From: Berkiella_A sp963976875
GTDB lineage: Bacteria > Pseudomonadota > Gammaproteobacteria > Berkiellales > Berkiellaceae
Assembly: GCA_963976875.1 (NCBI GenBank)
Contig: CAXBML010000007.1
Location: forward strand, 1 to 64,000
Direction: 5' to 3'
Length of the DNA stretch: 64,000 nucleotides
Part shown: piece by piece, positions 9,079 through 18,139 of the stretch
Layout: each line of letters opens with the position of its first letter
Numbering within the stretch: the stretch's first letter is position 1
Program-made: the position numbers and the translations under genes
The notes under the pieces: generated by a model
The model's input: only the letters and a program-made list of their open reading frames with translations
What the model was told of the DNA's origin: nothing
Database searches by the model: none

Positions 9079-10251
9079 ATGGCAAATTCTTACCACCTTT
9101 TTACCTCTGAATCTGTGTCTGAAGGACATCCAGATAAAGTCGCGGATCAGATATCTGATGGCATATTAGATGAGATTCTAAAACAAGACCCCAACGCCCG
9201 AGTGGCTTGTGAAACCATGGTCAAAACAGGCATGGCTTTAATTGCGGGAGAAATCCGTACAAGTGCCTGGGTCGATATAGAAGCGACAACTAGAAAAATT
9301 ATTCAAGAGATAGGCTATACGCATGGTGACTTTGGTTTTGACTATGAGTCTTGCGCAGTTCTAAATGCAATTGGCAAACAATCAGACGATATCGCAATAG
9401 GCGTAGATGAAGCCTCTGACCATGAGCTCGGAGCAGGTGATCAAGGCTTAATGTTTGGCTTTGCGACTAATGAAACGGATGTCATGATGCCCGCACCTAT
9501 TGCTTATGCACATCGCTTAGTAAAACGACAAGCACACGTTCGTAAATCAAAAATACTACCCTGGCTCAGACCTGATGCGAAATCACAAGTGACTTTTCAG
9601 TACGATGACCAAGGAAAACCTCAACGGGTCGACACGATCGTTTTATCAACCCAGCATGATCCAGATATTCACCATGATAAACTCACAGAAGCCGTCATGG
9701 AAGAAATTATAAAGCCTATTATTCCAGCTGAATGGTTAGACCAAGATACACGTTTTCATATAAATCCGACTGGACGCTTTGTGATTGGTGGTCCTCAAGG
9801 CGATTGCGGCTTAACAGGTAGAAAAATTATTGTCGATACTTATGGCGGCATGTCTAGACATGGTGGTGGTGCAATGTCAGGGAAAGATGCAACAAAAGTA
9901 GATCGATCTGCAGCTTATGCGGCACGCTACGTGGCCAAAAATATTGTGGCAGCAGGCCTTGCGGACAAACTAGAACTACAAGTTTCTTATGCGATTGGTG
10001 TTGCTAAACCCACTTCCATTTCAATAGATACTTTTGGTACAGGCAAAGTTTCAGATGATAGAATCATTCAATTAATCAATAAACATTTTGACCTCCGACC
10101 TAGAGCCATTATTGATAATTTAGGTCTTCTAGAACCTATTTATCGTCAAACAGCAGCATATGGTCATTTTGGCCGAGATGATCTCGATTTACCGTGGGAA
10201 AAAACAGATAAAGTTGAACTACTAAAAGAAGAAGCCAAAATTTCATCGTAA
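9079..10251 (+). CDS. metK: S-adenosylmethionine synthetase
   Basis: MetK makes S-adenosylmethionine from methionine and ATP. The 390 residues contain SVSEGHPDKVADQISD at the N terminus, the signature hexapeptide GAGDQG, and GGAMSGKDATKVDRSAAYAAR, which supplies the P-loop-like GGGAFSGKD equivalent. Length is slightly above the E. coli 384. The ATG at 9079 follows CGAGGATG. It heads a SAM-cycle cluster with ahcY and metF; a large palindrome separates it from ahcY. Confidence 0.97.
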   Translation: MANSYHLFTSESVSEGHPDKVADQISDGILDEILKQDPNARVACETMVKTGMALIAGEIRTSAWVDIEATTRKIIQEIGYTHGDFGFDYESCAVLNAIGKQSDDIAIGVDEASDHELGAGDQGLMFGFATNETDVMMPAPIAYAHRLVKRQAHVRKSKILPWLRPDAKSQVTFQYDDQGKPQRVDTIVLSTQHDPDIHHDKLTEAVMEEIIKPIIPAEWLDQDTRFHINPTGRFVIGGPQGDCGLTGRKIIVDTYGGMSRHGGGAMSGKDATKVDRSAAYAARYVAKNIVAAGLADKLELQVSYAIGVAKPTSISIDTFGTGKVSDDRIIQLINKHFDLRPRAIIDNLGLLEPIYRQTAAYGHFGRDDLDLPWEKTDKVELLKEEAKISS

Positions 10252-10263
10252 CTTCCCCATCTT

Positions 10264-10339
10264 CTCTACGTCCCGCGGCTTGTCCGCGGGATCTAGTCGC
10301 TGGATTCCGCGGACAAGCCGCGGAACGTAGGCGGTAGAG
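10264..10339. repeat. Large imperfect palindrome between metK and ahcY
   Basis: Arms of about 27 nt face each other around a short GTCGC centre at about 10296-10300. Each arm carries CCGCGG-CTTGT-CCGCGG or its complement, so each arm is itself a small inverted repeat. The arms differ only at C/T positions that still allow G-U pairing. Outer CTCTAC (10264-10269) and GTAGAG (10334-10339) extend the pairing. The GC-rich sequence contrasts with its AT-rich surroundings. This is the usual look of a dispersed palindromic (REP/MITE-like) element. It was seen only once in this window. Confidence 0.75.
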
Positions 10340-10416
10340 AGGAGTACTAATAATTTTATTACATTTCATCTTGATTTTTTAACAAAACAATCAAACAAAT
10401 TTAGGGAAAATAAACT

Positions 10417-11724
10417 ATGTCAACACACAATTCTGCGGAACAAGATTATTGGATCCATGATATCTCACTAGCGGATTGGGGTAAAAAAGAAATTGCAATC
10501 GCCCAAACAGAAATGCCAGGATTAATGGCACTCAGAAAACAACATGAAAAAAAGCAGCCTCTTAAAGGCGCACGCATTGCCGGCTGCTTGCATATGACTA
10601 TCCAAACAGCGGTATTAATTGAAACCCTAACCGCACTTGGTGCAGAAGTGAGATGGTCTTCTTGCAATATCTTTTCAACTCAAGATCATGCTGCTGCAAG
10701 AATGGCACAAATCGGCGTACCTGTATTTGCAAAAAAAGGGGAAACAGATGAAGAGTATGATTGGTGTATAGAACAAACCATTAATGGGCCAAACGACTGG
10801 CACCCTAACATGTTATTAGATGATGGTGGTGACTTAACTAAAATCATGCATGACAAATACCCTAAACTTTTAGCTGAGGTAAGAGGCGTATCAGAAGAAA
10901 CAACGACAGGTGTACAACGCCTCTACGAAATGGCTAAGGCTGGCGAACTAAATGTTCCCGCGTTTAATGTTAATGACTCTGTTACCAAATCTAAATTTGA
11001 TAATCTATATGGCTGTCGAGAATCTTTAATGGATGGCATTAAACGCGCAACAGATGTCATGATTGCTGGAAAAATAGCCGTTGTTTTAGGCTATGGTGAT
11101 GTAGGTAAAGGTTGTGCTCAAGCCTTCAAAGGGCTAGGGGCTACAGTTTGGGTCACAGAAGTTGATCCCATTTGTGCTTTGCAAGCTGCAATGGAAGGCT
11201 ATAGGGTTGTCACTATGGATGATGTTGCTTCCCAGGCAGACATCTTTGTCAGCGCAACTGGAAACTATCATGTCATAGAGCACAAACATATGTTGGCAAT
11301 GAAAGACCAAGCTATTATTGCCAATATCGGCCATTTTGATAATGAAATTGATGTTACTTCATTAAAGCAGTATACCTGGGAAAATATTAAACCTCAGGTT
11401 GACCATATTATTTTGCCGAATAATAATCGTATTACGCTATTAGCAGAAGGTCGATTGGTTAATTTAGGCTGTGCGACAGGTCATCCTAGCTTTGTCATGT
11501 CTAACTCTTTTACCAACCAGGTTATGGCACAACTAGAATTATGGGAAAACAGCCAAAATTATGAAAACAAAGTCTATACTTTGCCCAAGCATCTAGATGA
11601 ACAAGTTGCCAGATTACATATAGAAAAATTAGGCGTAAAATTAACCCAATTGACTCCAGAGCAAGCAAAGTATATTAGTGTTTCTGTTGATGGACCTTAC
11701 AAGCCAGAGCATTATCGCTACTAA
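10417..11724 (+). CDS. ahcY: Adenosylhomocysteinase
   Basis: The enzyme hydrolyses S-adenosylhomocysteine to homocysteine and adenosine with tightly bound NAD, clearing the by-product of methylation. The 435 residues include SSCNIFSTQDHAAA, DDGGDLT, NVNDSVTKSKFDNLYGCRES, the NAD-binding VVLGYGDVGKGCAQAFKGLG, and the conserved C-terminal PYKPEHYRY. Length is typical of the bacterial form. The ATG at 10417 follows TTAGGGA. Palindromes flank the gene on both sides. Confidence 0.97.
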   Translation: MSTHNSAEQDYWIHDISLADWGKKEIAIAQTEMPGLMALRKQHEKKQPLKGARIAGCLHMTIQTAVLIETLTALGAEVRWSSCNIFSTQDHAAARMAQIGVPVFAKKGETDEEYDWCIEQTINGPNDWHPNMLLDDGGDLTKIMHDKYPKLLAEVRGVSEETTTGVQRLYEMAKAGELNVPAFNVNDSVTKSKFDNLYGCRESLMDGIKRATDVMIAGKIAVVLGYGDVGKGCAQAFKGLGATVWVTEVDPICALQAAMEGYRVVTMDDVASQADIFVSATGNYHVIEHKHMLAMKDQAIIANIGHFDNEIDVTSLKQYTWENIKPQVDHIILPNNNRITLLAEGRLVNLGCATGHPSFVMSNSFTNQVMAQLELWENSQNYENKVYTLPKHLDEQVARLHIEKLGVKLTQLTPEQAKYISVSVDGPYKPEHYRY

Positions 11725-11753
11725 CCATAATCCCATGAACTCTTCATAAGCAT

Positions 11754-11797
11754 AGAAAATCAGTCCCTCTCCCAATATTGGGAGAGGATGATTTTCT
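11754..11797. repeat. Long near-perfect hairpin after ahcY
   Basis: AGAAAATCA (11754-11762) pairs with TGATTTTCT (11789-11797). Between them lies a perfect 22-bp palindrome (11766-11787) with the centre CCCAATATTGGG. It begins 30 bp after the ahcY stop. There is no T-tract beyond the stem, so it is either an atypical terminator or a dispersed intergenic palindrome. Confidence 0.65.
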
Positions 11798-11921
11798 AAG
11801 CGGGAACACAGAAAACTTAGATAGGGTTAATGGCTGCCCCCATTGCAAACACCTGTTAAATAATTATATGATAGTTATATGCTTATAGGAGATAAGCTCT
11901 AGATAACTTTTTGGGGATAAA

Positions 11922-12794
11922 ATGGATTTTAATTTAAGCTTTGAGTTTTTCCCTCCCCATACTGAAAAGGGACTAACATCCCTACAAGCCACAACTAAAA
12001 CCATCGTCGCTGAAAGTCCTAATCTTCCAGACTATTTCTCTGTCACCTTTGGTGCTGCAGGCAGTAGCACGCAAGATAAAACATTAACCACCTGCCTTGC
12101 CTTACAAGACTCAGTGACAACACCACTTTGTCCACATCTATCTTGTGTTGGTACAACCAAGGCCAAGTTAACCATCTTATTAAATAAATATAAATCATTA
12201 GGCATTACAAGCTTGCTGGCCTTAAGAGGTGATTTGCCTCTAGGCGTAAAATCATTAGGTGATTTTCAGCATGCGAATGAACTTGTGACCTGGATCAAAA
12301 AAGAATACGGCGATACTTTCCACATTTCTGTTGCTTGTTATCCTGAAATTCACCCTCAGTCACCCAACGCCAAGGTAGATTTTGATCATTTCAAACGCAA
12401 AGTCGATTCAGGCGCAGATGCTGCTATAACTCAGTATTTTTTTAACTTAGATAGTTATCAATATTTTAAAGACTTATGCGCTCAAGCTAATATTACCATT
12501 CCCATCATCCCAGGCATTATGCCTATTACTCAATATGAGCAACTTTCTAGATTTTCTGCCACTTGTGGCGCAGAGATCCCTAGATGGCTCAGAAAACAAT
12601 TAGAAGTCATATCCGGCGACAGATCAGCAGTAGAAAAATTTGGCACAGAAATTTTAACGCAACTTTGCCAAGGGCTCAAAAATAACGATGCGCCTGGATT
12701 ACATTTTTATACCCTAAATAAAGCAGGGCCCTGCTTGGCTATTTGCAAAGAACTAGGACTTGAAGCCAAGCAAAAACCAAAAGTTAGAATGTAG
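11922..12794 (+). CDS. metF: Methylenetetrahydrofolate reductase
   Basis: MetF reduces 5,10-methylene-tetrahydrofolate to 5-methyl-tetrahydrofolate with FAD, supplying the methyl group for methionine synthesis. The 290-residue TIM barrel begins with LSFEFFPPHTEKG, where Glu is the catalytic acid. It has LLALRGDLP, SVACYPEIHPQSP and DAAITQYFFN, then IIPGIMPI and TLNKAG. Length is typical. It follows ahcY on the same strand, completing a SAM-cycle group. The ATG at 11922 has a weak GGGG upstream. Confidence 0.96.
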   Translation: MDFNLSFEFFPPHTEKGLTSLQATTKTIVAESPNLPDYFSVTFGAAGSSTQDKTLTTCLALQDSVTTPLCPHLSCVGTTKAKLTILLNKYKSLGITSLLALRGDLPLGVKSLGDFQHANELVTWIKKEYGDTFHISVACYPEIHPQSPNAKVDFDHFKRKVDSGADAAITQYFFNLDSYQYFKDLCAQANITIPIIPGIMPITQYEQLSRFSATCGAEIPRWLRKQLEVISGDRSAVEKFGTEILTQLCQGLKNNDAPGLHFYTLNKAGPCLAICKELGLEAKQKPKVRM

Positions 12795-12866
12795 GCTGAA
12801 TAATGCTCAGTGTGTCGCGATTTTTGCTATACTGTCAGCAATATAACAGATTGGTGCCTAATTTTT

Positions 12867-13589
12867 ATGTTTATACCCAGAATTTACTACCCGCATCCTT
12901 TATCAACAAACCAAACTATTACCCTAACGCCAGAAGCCAGTCATTATGTCGCAAAAGTCTTGCGCCTAAAAAATAAAGAAAAAATAATTTTTTTTAATGG
13001 TGAAGGTGGAGAATATTTTAGCGAAATCATTCTTCAAGGCAAATCTGTATTAGCCTCAATGAATACATTTGTCCAAACAACAAATGAGTCTCCCGTCTAT
13101 ATAGAGCTAGGGCAAGGCATTTCTCGCTCCGAAAGAATGGATTATAGTATCCAAAAAACAACGGAGTTAGGGGTTTCTCATATCGTGCCCTTGCAATCCA
13201 TGCGCAGTATTATCAAGCTCGATGAACAAAAAAAATCTAAACGACAACAGCATTGGCAGCGCATAGCTATATCGGCTTGTGAGCAAAGTGGCCGCACGTC
13301 TGTTCCGAATATTAGCGTACCGCAGCCTGTAAAAGACTGGGCGAATACTGAGTTTGATGGTTGCTCAATTTTTTTTGATACAGGCAGTGAGACTTCTCTA
13401 AAGACGATTGAAAAATATGACCGTTTTAGAATTGCTGTTGGACCAGAAAGTGGCTGGGCACCTGAAGAGACTGCTTTTCTACGGGCTCAGAACTTCCAGC
13501 CCATCTCTCTAGGGCCTCGTACTTTACGGACAGAAACAGCCGGTGTCGTCGCATTAAGCCTTATGCAAGCTTTATTTGGGGATTTATAA
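12867..13589 (+). CDS. rsmE: 16S rRNA m3U1498 methyltransferase
   Basis: RsmE is a SPOUT-class enzyme that methylates N3 of U1498 in 16S rRNA. The chosen start (ATG 12867) gives 240 residues, matching the usual size; a longer frame from 12810 would add an implausible 19-residue extension. Motifs: HYVAKVLRLK in the N-terminal PUA-like domain, then SACEQSGRTSVPNI, AVGPESGWAPEE and LGPRTLRTETAGVVAL, the SPOUT knot. The gene ends convergently with the next one, overlapping by six bases. Confidence 0.94.
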   Translation: MFIPRIYYPHPLSTNQTITLTPEASHYVAKVLRLKNKEKIIFFNGEGGEYFSEIILQGKSVLASMNTFVQTTNESPVYIELGQGISRSERMDYSIQKTTELGVSHIVPLQSMRSIIKLDEQKKSKRQQHWQRIAISACEQSGRTSVPNISVPQPVKDWANTEFDGCSIFFDTGSETSLKTIEKYDRFRIAVGPESGWAPEETAFLRAQNFQPISLGPRTLRTETAGVVALSLMQALFGDL

Positions 13590-13928
13590 AATCTCGGCAA
13601 TTGTATCAGGATAATCTGGATGAGAAATAATAACCATTTTTTTCTCTTGAACATGCCAGCTCAGATTCTGAGCAGTGATGTTAATAGGTTTGGGTGCTTT
13701 GGATAAAGGTACAACTAATTTTTGTCTATCTGTTTGATGCAAAATAGCACAATAGTGACTCTGGTCTAACGAATGTTTTAAAAAAACAGTTTCATCTTGA
13801 AATAGCGCTGTTAGACTGTCCTCTTGCACCGCGAGCTCTTTGGGTCTCACTAAATTAATAAATTGCATTGTGGGGATTAAATAAATATTTTTTTGGTACT
13901 CTAATAATAGTGATTTAATACTATCCAT
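13584..13928 (-). CDS. Small protein at the end of the chemosensory cluster (ChpC-like position)
   Basis: About 114 residues starting at ATG 13928, inside the last codons of cheA, so translation is probably coupled. No family is recognised with confidence. Its position after the CheA homologue is where Pil-Chp clusters carry the small CheW-like gene chpC, and its size and strand-rich sequence (KLVVPLSKAPKPINI) would suit a degenerate CheW-like domain. That identification is inference from context. A frame extending four codons upstream (13940) is possible. Confidence 0.6.
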   Translation of the reverse strand: MDSIKSLLLEYQKNIYLIPTMQFINLVRPKELAVQEDSLTALFQDETVFLKHSLDQSHYCAILHQTDRQKLVVPLSKAPKPINITAQNLSWHVQEKKMVIISHPDYPDTIAEIL

Positions 13929-16116
13929 TATTAACCTCATTAATATAAGGCCTTAACATTGCTAAATTAATAGGCTTTTGTAAGAATTTTTGAATGCCGA
14001 TATTTTTAGCCTTTACAAAATCTTCTGTCTGACGCCTGCTCGTCATCATCACAATGGGGATCGCTGTTAACGTAGCATCGGACTTTAATCTTTTGCTCAA
14101 CTCAAATCCATCCATCCTGGGCATCTCTATATCGGTTAAAATGAGATCGACATCTTTTGACGCCAGGCAAGTTAATGCTTCTACGCCATCACTCGCAAAA
14201 TATAACTCGTATTGTGCGGATGAAAATATATGTCTCAACTGATTCCTCACTGTTTGAGAATCATCGACGACTAATATTTTTTGCACTTTTGCCTTGACAT
14301 GACGACATTCTAACTCACTTATTTTAGATTGCTGAGCCCCAGAGATTCTTTCTGTCATCTCCGACAATAATGCGCCCGCATCAATCCCATATACAATATC
14401 TTCATCTGATAAAAGAGAAAGGCCATCAAAAATATTTTTGCGCGGCAAAACAACTGGCGCGGGTTGAATAATAAAGTCTCGCACGCCAATAATCTTATCG
14501 ACTTTTAATGCCATTGCACCTTGTTCATGCGCAATGATAATCACAGGATGATAGGTACTGTTCTGATCACTTTCTGATGTATGCCCAAAATACTTGGATA
14601 AACACATTAAAGGGTATTTTTTTTCACCGTAGTGCACTATTGAAGATAATTGAGACCCAGCAGGTGTCCGCGTAATACCCACAATATGATACATCGAAAA
14701 GAAATAATGTATACCGCCCGCATGAAAAAGCAGCCCTGTATGCTGACTTTGAGTAACGGGCAACGTAATAATAAATGTTGTCCCTTTATTTCTTTCGAAC
14801 TCGATACTCAGGCGACCACCCAAGGATTGCACCAAATGATCAACGGCATTGACGCCGACACCTCGCCCAGACACAGTTGTCGCGCTTTCTTTTGTACTAA
14901 AGCCTGTTTTTTTCAACAACTCAATAACGCGAGACTGATTAAGATTCTCATCGTGTCCCACTAACCCCTGTTTTCTCGCCATATCCCCGATCTTCGCGAT
15001 ATCAATGCCTTGCCCATCATCAGAAAATTTAAACGCAATGTGATTGCTTTCACGTTTGAGCGAAATATCAATATGCCCCGTCAGATTTTTTCCCAACTCA
15101 TGCCTGATAATTCTACTCTCAATACCATGGTCAATTGAATTACGTATGAGATGTTCAAAGGCTGGCATCAACTTTTCCAGTAACCGCTTATCTACTTCTG
15201 CTTCAATTTTCTGGCAAGTTAAAATAACTTGCTTATTAAGCTTTTCTGCTGTTTTGTTCATGGCCTGCTCTAAGCGAGGAATATAAAATCTAAAATCCAC
15301 TAGACGGGCATTCACCATTTTATTATCCAAAGTTTTGATAATAAATCCTTGTTTCTCATTGATATCTTCTGCTGCCTGGCATTTGCGATTAATGGTACCT
15401 AGCAAAGTTTTTAGCTGTGTCATTTGTGAGTGGAATTCAACGGTGTCACAATTCAGTTTTTCTTGCAACTCATATACTTCATTAATATTTTCATCCATTT
15501 TACCTATTAGCTCATGCATTGAGCTAAACTCTAAAGAAAAATCTGAGACTGTCCATTGAAAATTTGTATGGTTTTTAATTAGCTGTCGTATTGAGCTGGA
15601 ATAACTTTCCATCTCTTCCATACTAACGCGGTATCCTGCTTGATCCCAGGAGAAAGCACTCGCGGCCTCATCAGAAAGCTCTATGTCTTTCATGCTTGCT
15701 TTAAACTTCAGTCCCACTTCTTTGGATAAATTAGACAAAATATCTAAAGGGGGTACAAGTGCTTTTTTCGTGTGAATCTGACTAACAGCCATCTGTATAA
15801 AACTAAATCCCTTATTAATATTTTCAATCACTTCAGGGTCAAGCTCTTGCTGAATACTTTTCATCGCCTCTTCGAGCCCATGACAGACTTCCGCCAAACC
15901 ATGATAAGCAATAAGTTGGGCGCAGCCTTTTAGCGTATGTAAGTCCCTATCAATATCAATCAAATAACTCCGTTGGTTAGTCTCCCAAAAACGCTCTATT
16001 GCAGAGTGTAATTTTGCGTGTAATGCAATGGCCTCTTCTTGGAACACTTCCAGCAAGCTTTCATCAACCTCTAAGGTTTGATAAGTCCATTCAGAACTGG
16101 CATTGGTGCTAGCCAT
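13921..16116 (-). CDS. Hybrid CheA/ChpA-type histidine kinase
   Basis: A chemosensory kinase of 731 residues from ATG 16116. It has an Hpt domain with phospho-acceptor His60 in DLHTLKGCAQL. The HATPase domain has the N-box HLIRNSIDHGIESR, DDGQGID and GRGVGVNAV. A CheW-like coupling domain follows, and a C-terminal receiver begins ILVVDDSQTVRNQL with the phospho-Asp in LILTDIEMPRMDG. The fused receiver and neighbouring CheW/MCP genes resemble ChpA of the Pil-Chp system, which controls type IV pili. Only one Hpt is visible, against several in Pseudomonas ChpA. A longer frame from 16191 would overlap the MCP gene by 83 bp; the 16116 start overlaps by 8 bp and follows GGGACGTGAG. Confidence 0.9.
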   Translation of the reverse strand: MASTNASSEWTYQTLEVDESLLEVFQEEAIALHAKLHSAIERFWETNQRSYLIDIDRDLHTLKGCAQLIAYHGLAEVCHGLEEAMKSIQQELDPEVIENINKGFSFIQMAVSQIHTKKALVPPLDILSNLSKEVGLKFKASMKDIELSDEAASAFSWDQAGYRVSMEEMESYSSSIRQLIKNHTNFQWTVSDFSLEFSSMHELIGKMDENINEVYELQEKLNCDTVEFHSQMTQLKTLLGTINRKCQAAEDINEKQGFIIKTLDNKMVNARLVDFRFYIPRLEQAMNKTAEKLNKQVILTCQKIEAEVDKRLLEKLMPAFEHLIRNSIDHGIESRIIRHELGKNLTGHIDISLKRESNHIAFKFSDDGQGIDIAKIGDMARKQGLVGHDENLNQSRVIELLKKTGFSTKESATTVSGRGVGVNAVDHLVQSLGGRLSIEFERNKGTTFIITLPVTQSQHTGLLFHAGGIHYFFSMYHIVGITRTPAGSQLSSIVHYGEKKYPLMCLSKYFGHTSESDQNSTYHPVIIIAHEQGAMALKVDKIIGVRDFIIQPAPVVLPRKNIFDGLSLLSDEDIVYGIDAGALLSEMTERISGAQQSKISELECRHVKAKVQKILVVDDSQTVRNQLRHIFSSAQYELYFASDGVEALTCLASKDVDLILTDIEMPRMDGFELSKRLKSDATLTAIPIVMMTSRRQTEDFVKAKNIGIQKFLQKPINLAMLRPYINEVNNG

Positions 16117-17425
16117 TTTGCTCACGTCCCAAAAATTCTTGATGATTTGCTGAAAAAGTTGACTCTTCTTTCGGCAAAGTGAAACCATCAATAGAGTTAT
16201 TGAGCTCCACTGCCAAGCCCACTAACTGGGATATTCTTTTACTGGCCTCTTGCGTTTCCTGATGTGTTGTTTCGGTATTTTTCTTAATATGACGCATATT
16301 ATCAGCAATGATTTCTGACATTTTAGCCTGCGTGCCTGCTTCATGAGAAATTCGCTCAATTAAATCATTGAGCTCAATTGAAACGGTTTCAATATTCTCT
16401 AATGCTAGGCCTGCATCGTGTGCCAATCGTGCCCCTTGTCCCACTTCTGTTGTGCTTTGCTCCATTAATCGTATGCTTTCTTTTGTGTCTTTCTGAATCA
16501 AACTCACTATCAACTTAATTTGTCGTGTTGCATGGTTAGAGCGCTCTGCCAAACGTTGCACTTCCTCTGCCACCACCGCAAACCCTTTTCCAGCCTCCCC
16601 CGCCATAGCGGCTTGAATCGCTGCATTTAATGCCAAGATATTCGTTTGTTCTGTAATATCATCAATCAGTGAAATCGTCTCACCAATTTGCTGAGAACTG
16701 TCATCGAGTTTTTTAATTTGAACTTGTGTGGCTTGTATATGACTTTTGATATTATTCATATTTTCAATAGAATTTTGAACGACTGTTGCACCATTTTTTG
16801 CGATATTAACAGATTTGTCTGCTACATTAGAACTCTTGTGTGCGTCACTCGATACCTCTTTAATTGAAGCGACCATCTTTAGAATGGATTGTGTCGCCAC
16901 ATTAATTTCTTTTTTCTGTTCGGCACTATTGGTGGCGTGATCTTTCATAAGGTCTTGTGCACTGAGTGCACGATAATTCACATTCTGGGCGCCATGAGAA
17001 ATAGTGGTCACAAGCTCGCGCAATGTGTTTAGTGCATAATTAACCGACTGGGCAATAGCGCCCGTGACATCATCTCTTTCTGACAAAGAAATTGTTAAAT
17101 CACCTTCTGATAATCCTGACAACTCGTCCAATAATTGCCAAACAGCTTCTGCTTTTAGTTTATTTTGTAAGGTGGCATGTTGCAATGACTCTTTCATTTT
17201 CCTATTTTGGTATCGAAGCAAACTCAACTTAAGAGACAACATCACACAAATGCAACTATACATGATATAACCAGCCATACTCTCAGGACGAATTATTTGC
17301 CAAAAAACCTTCCATTGATTTAGCTCAATAAATGCACAGCTAACAGCTAAAATGCAGACACTAATAAAAAAACCTATGTTAAAGTAATATTGCCTTGAAT
17401 ATCGCTCTTTAAAATTCTGAGACAT
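16109..17425 (-). CDS. Methyl-accepting chemotaxis protein (PilJ-like)
   Basis: This transmembrane chemoreceptor has 438 residues. Two hydrophobic segments (about residues 14-33 and 48-68) are separated by a very short loop, so there is almost no periplasmic sensor domain. A HAMP-like linker and a long cytoplasmic signalling helix follow. The highly conserved hairpin tip reads GEAGKGFAVVAEEVQRLAERS, near residues 268-288. It should form arrays with the adjacent CheW and CheA. With no ligand domain, the signal may come from the membrane, from pili or from a partner protein. No CheR or CheB gene is in the cluster. Confidence 0.9.
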   Translation of the reverse strand: MSQNFKERYSRQYYFNIGFFISVCILAVSCAFIELNQWKVFWQIIRPESMAGYIMYSCICVMLSLKLSLLRYQNRKMKESLQHATLQNKLKAEAVWQLLDELSGLSEGDLTISLSERDDVTGAIAQSVNYALNTLRELVTTISHGAQNVNYRALSAQDLMKDHATNSAEQKKEINVATQSILKMVASIKEVSSDAHKSSNVADKSVNIAKNGATVVQNSIENMNNIKSHIQATQVQIKKLDDSSQQIGETISLIDDITEQTNILALNAAIQAAMAGEAGKGFAVVAEEVQRLAERSNHATRQIKLIVSLIQKDTKESIRLMEQSTTEVGQGARLAHDAGLALENIETVSIELNDLIERISHEAGTQAKMSEIIADNMRHIKKNTETTHQETQEASKRISQLVGLAVELNNSIDGFTLPKEESTFSANHQEFLGREQNG

Positions 17426-17428
17426 ACA

Positions 17429-17968
17429 CTACTCACTTTCTTCTATGATACTGTTAATTAAATTATCCATATTTAAAACCGCACATCTCTGCTCATCTTG
17501 AAAACAAACATATTCTACAAACCGACTGTATGGCACACTAGCATCTAATGAAATTGATTCCTGGCTTTCATAATCAAACCACCTTAAACCTTCCACCGCA
17601 CTAACCCAAATACCCCAGAACATTTCATCCGATTTATAAACAATAATTCTTGCGTTTTGGTTGCGCTCAAAATTTTGCCCCCAAAATATTTTATTCAAGT
17701 TAATAATAGGAACCACTTTATCTTTATAGGCACTTAGCCCTAGCCATTTATCATGCTTTTCTGGCATAGGCGTTATTTTTTGCAATGGCACAACTCCTTG
17801 CACCCCTATAACCGATGTGACAAATAAAATATCATCCGAATAAAAACACAGTCCCATCCAACGGGTCTCTTCTGCTTTATGTTTCGCTTGCTCCTTGATA
17901 GCTTGCTCGGTCTGTTGATAACGAGCCAGTAGATGAGCATATGCGGAATCAGTCTTATTACTATTCAT
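17429..17968 (-). CDS. CheW/PilI-like coupling protein
   Basis: A CheW-domain protein that would link the receptor to the histidine kinase. From ATG 17968 it has 179 residues. An N-terminal helical segment is followed by the CheW fold with GVQGVVPLQKITPMP, WLGLSAYKDKVVPIINL and GIWVSAVEGLRWF. A TTG at 18004 preceded by AAGGA at good spacing would add 12 mainly hydrophobic residues; I prefer the ATG, but the start is uncertain. It is the first gene of the chemosensory run, four bases from the MCP gene. Confidence 0.85.
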   Translation of the reverse strand: MNSNKTDSAYAHLLARYQQTEQAIKEQAKHKAEETRWMGLCFYSDDILFVTSVIGVQGVVPLQKITPMPEKHDKWLGLSAYKDKVVPIINLNKIFWGQNFERNQNARIIVYKSDEMFWGIWVSAVEGLRWFDYESQESISLDASVPYSRFVEYVCFQDEQRCAVLNMDNLINSIIEESE

Positions 17969-18139
17969 ACAGCATTTGTATAGTGCATAGCACAATATTA
18001 CCAATATATTAGTCCTTAACCTTATTTTAGCAGTAATATTGAGGTCAGCTTCTAAATAAATAAAAAGAAAATTTAATTACTTCTTTTGATTGAAGTAGGG
18101 TGTGATATTGTACAGTTACAAATTGTAATAGGAAGAATC

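Noticed and set aside
10136..10369. Minus-strand open frame across the metK-ahcY gap
   Set aside because: It overlaps the end of metK and is created by the GC-rich palindrome; the product has no protein-like features.
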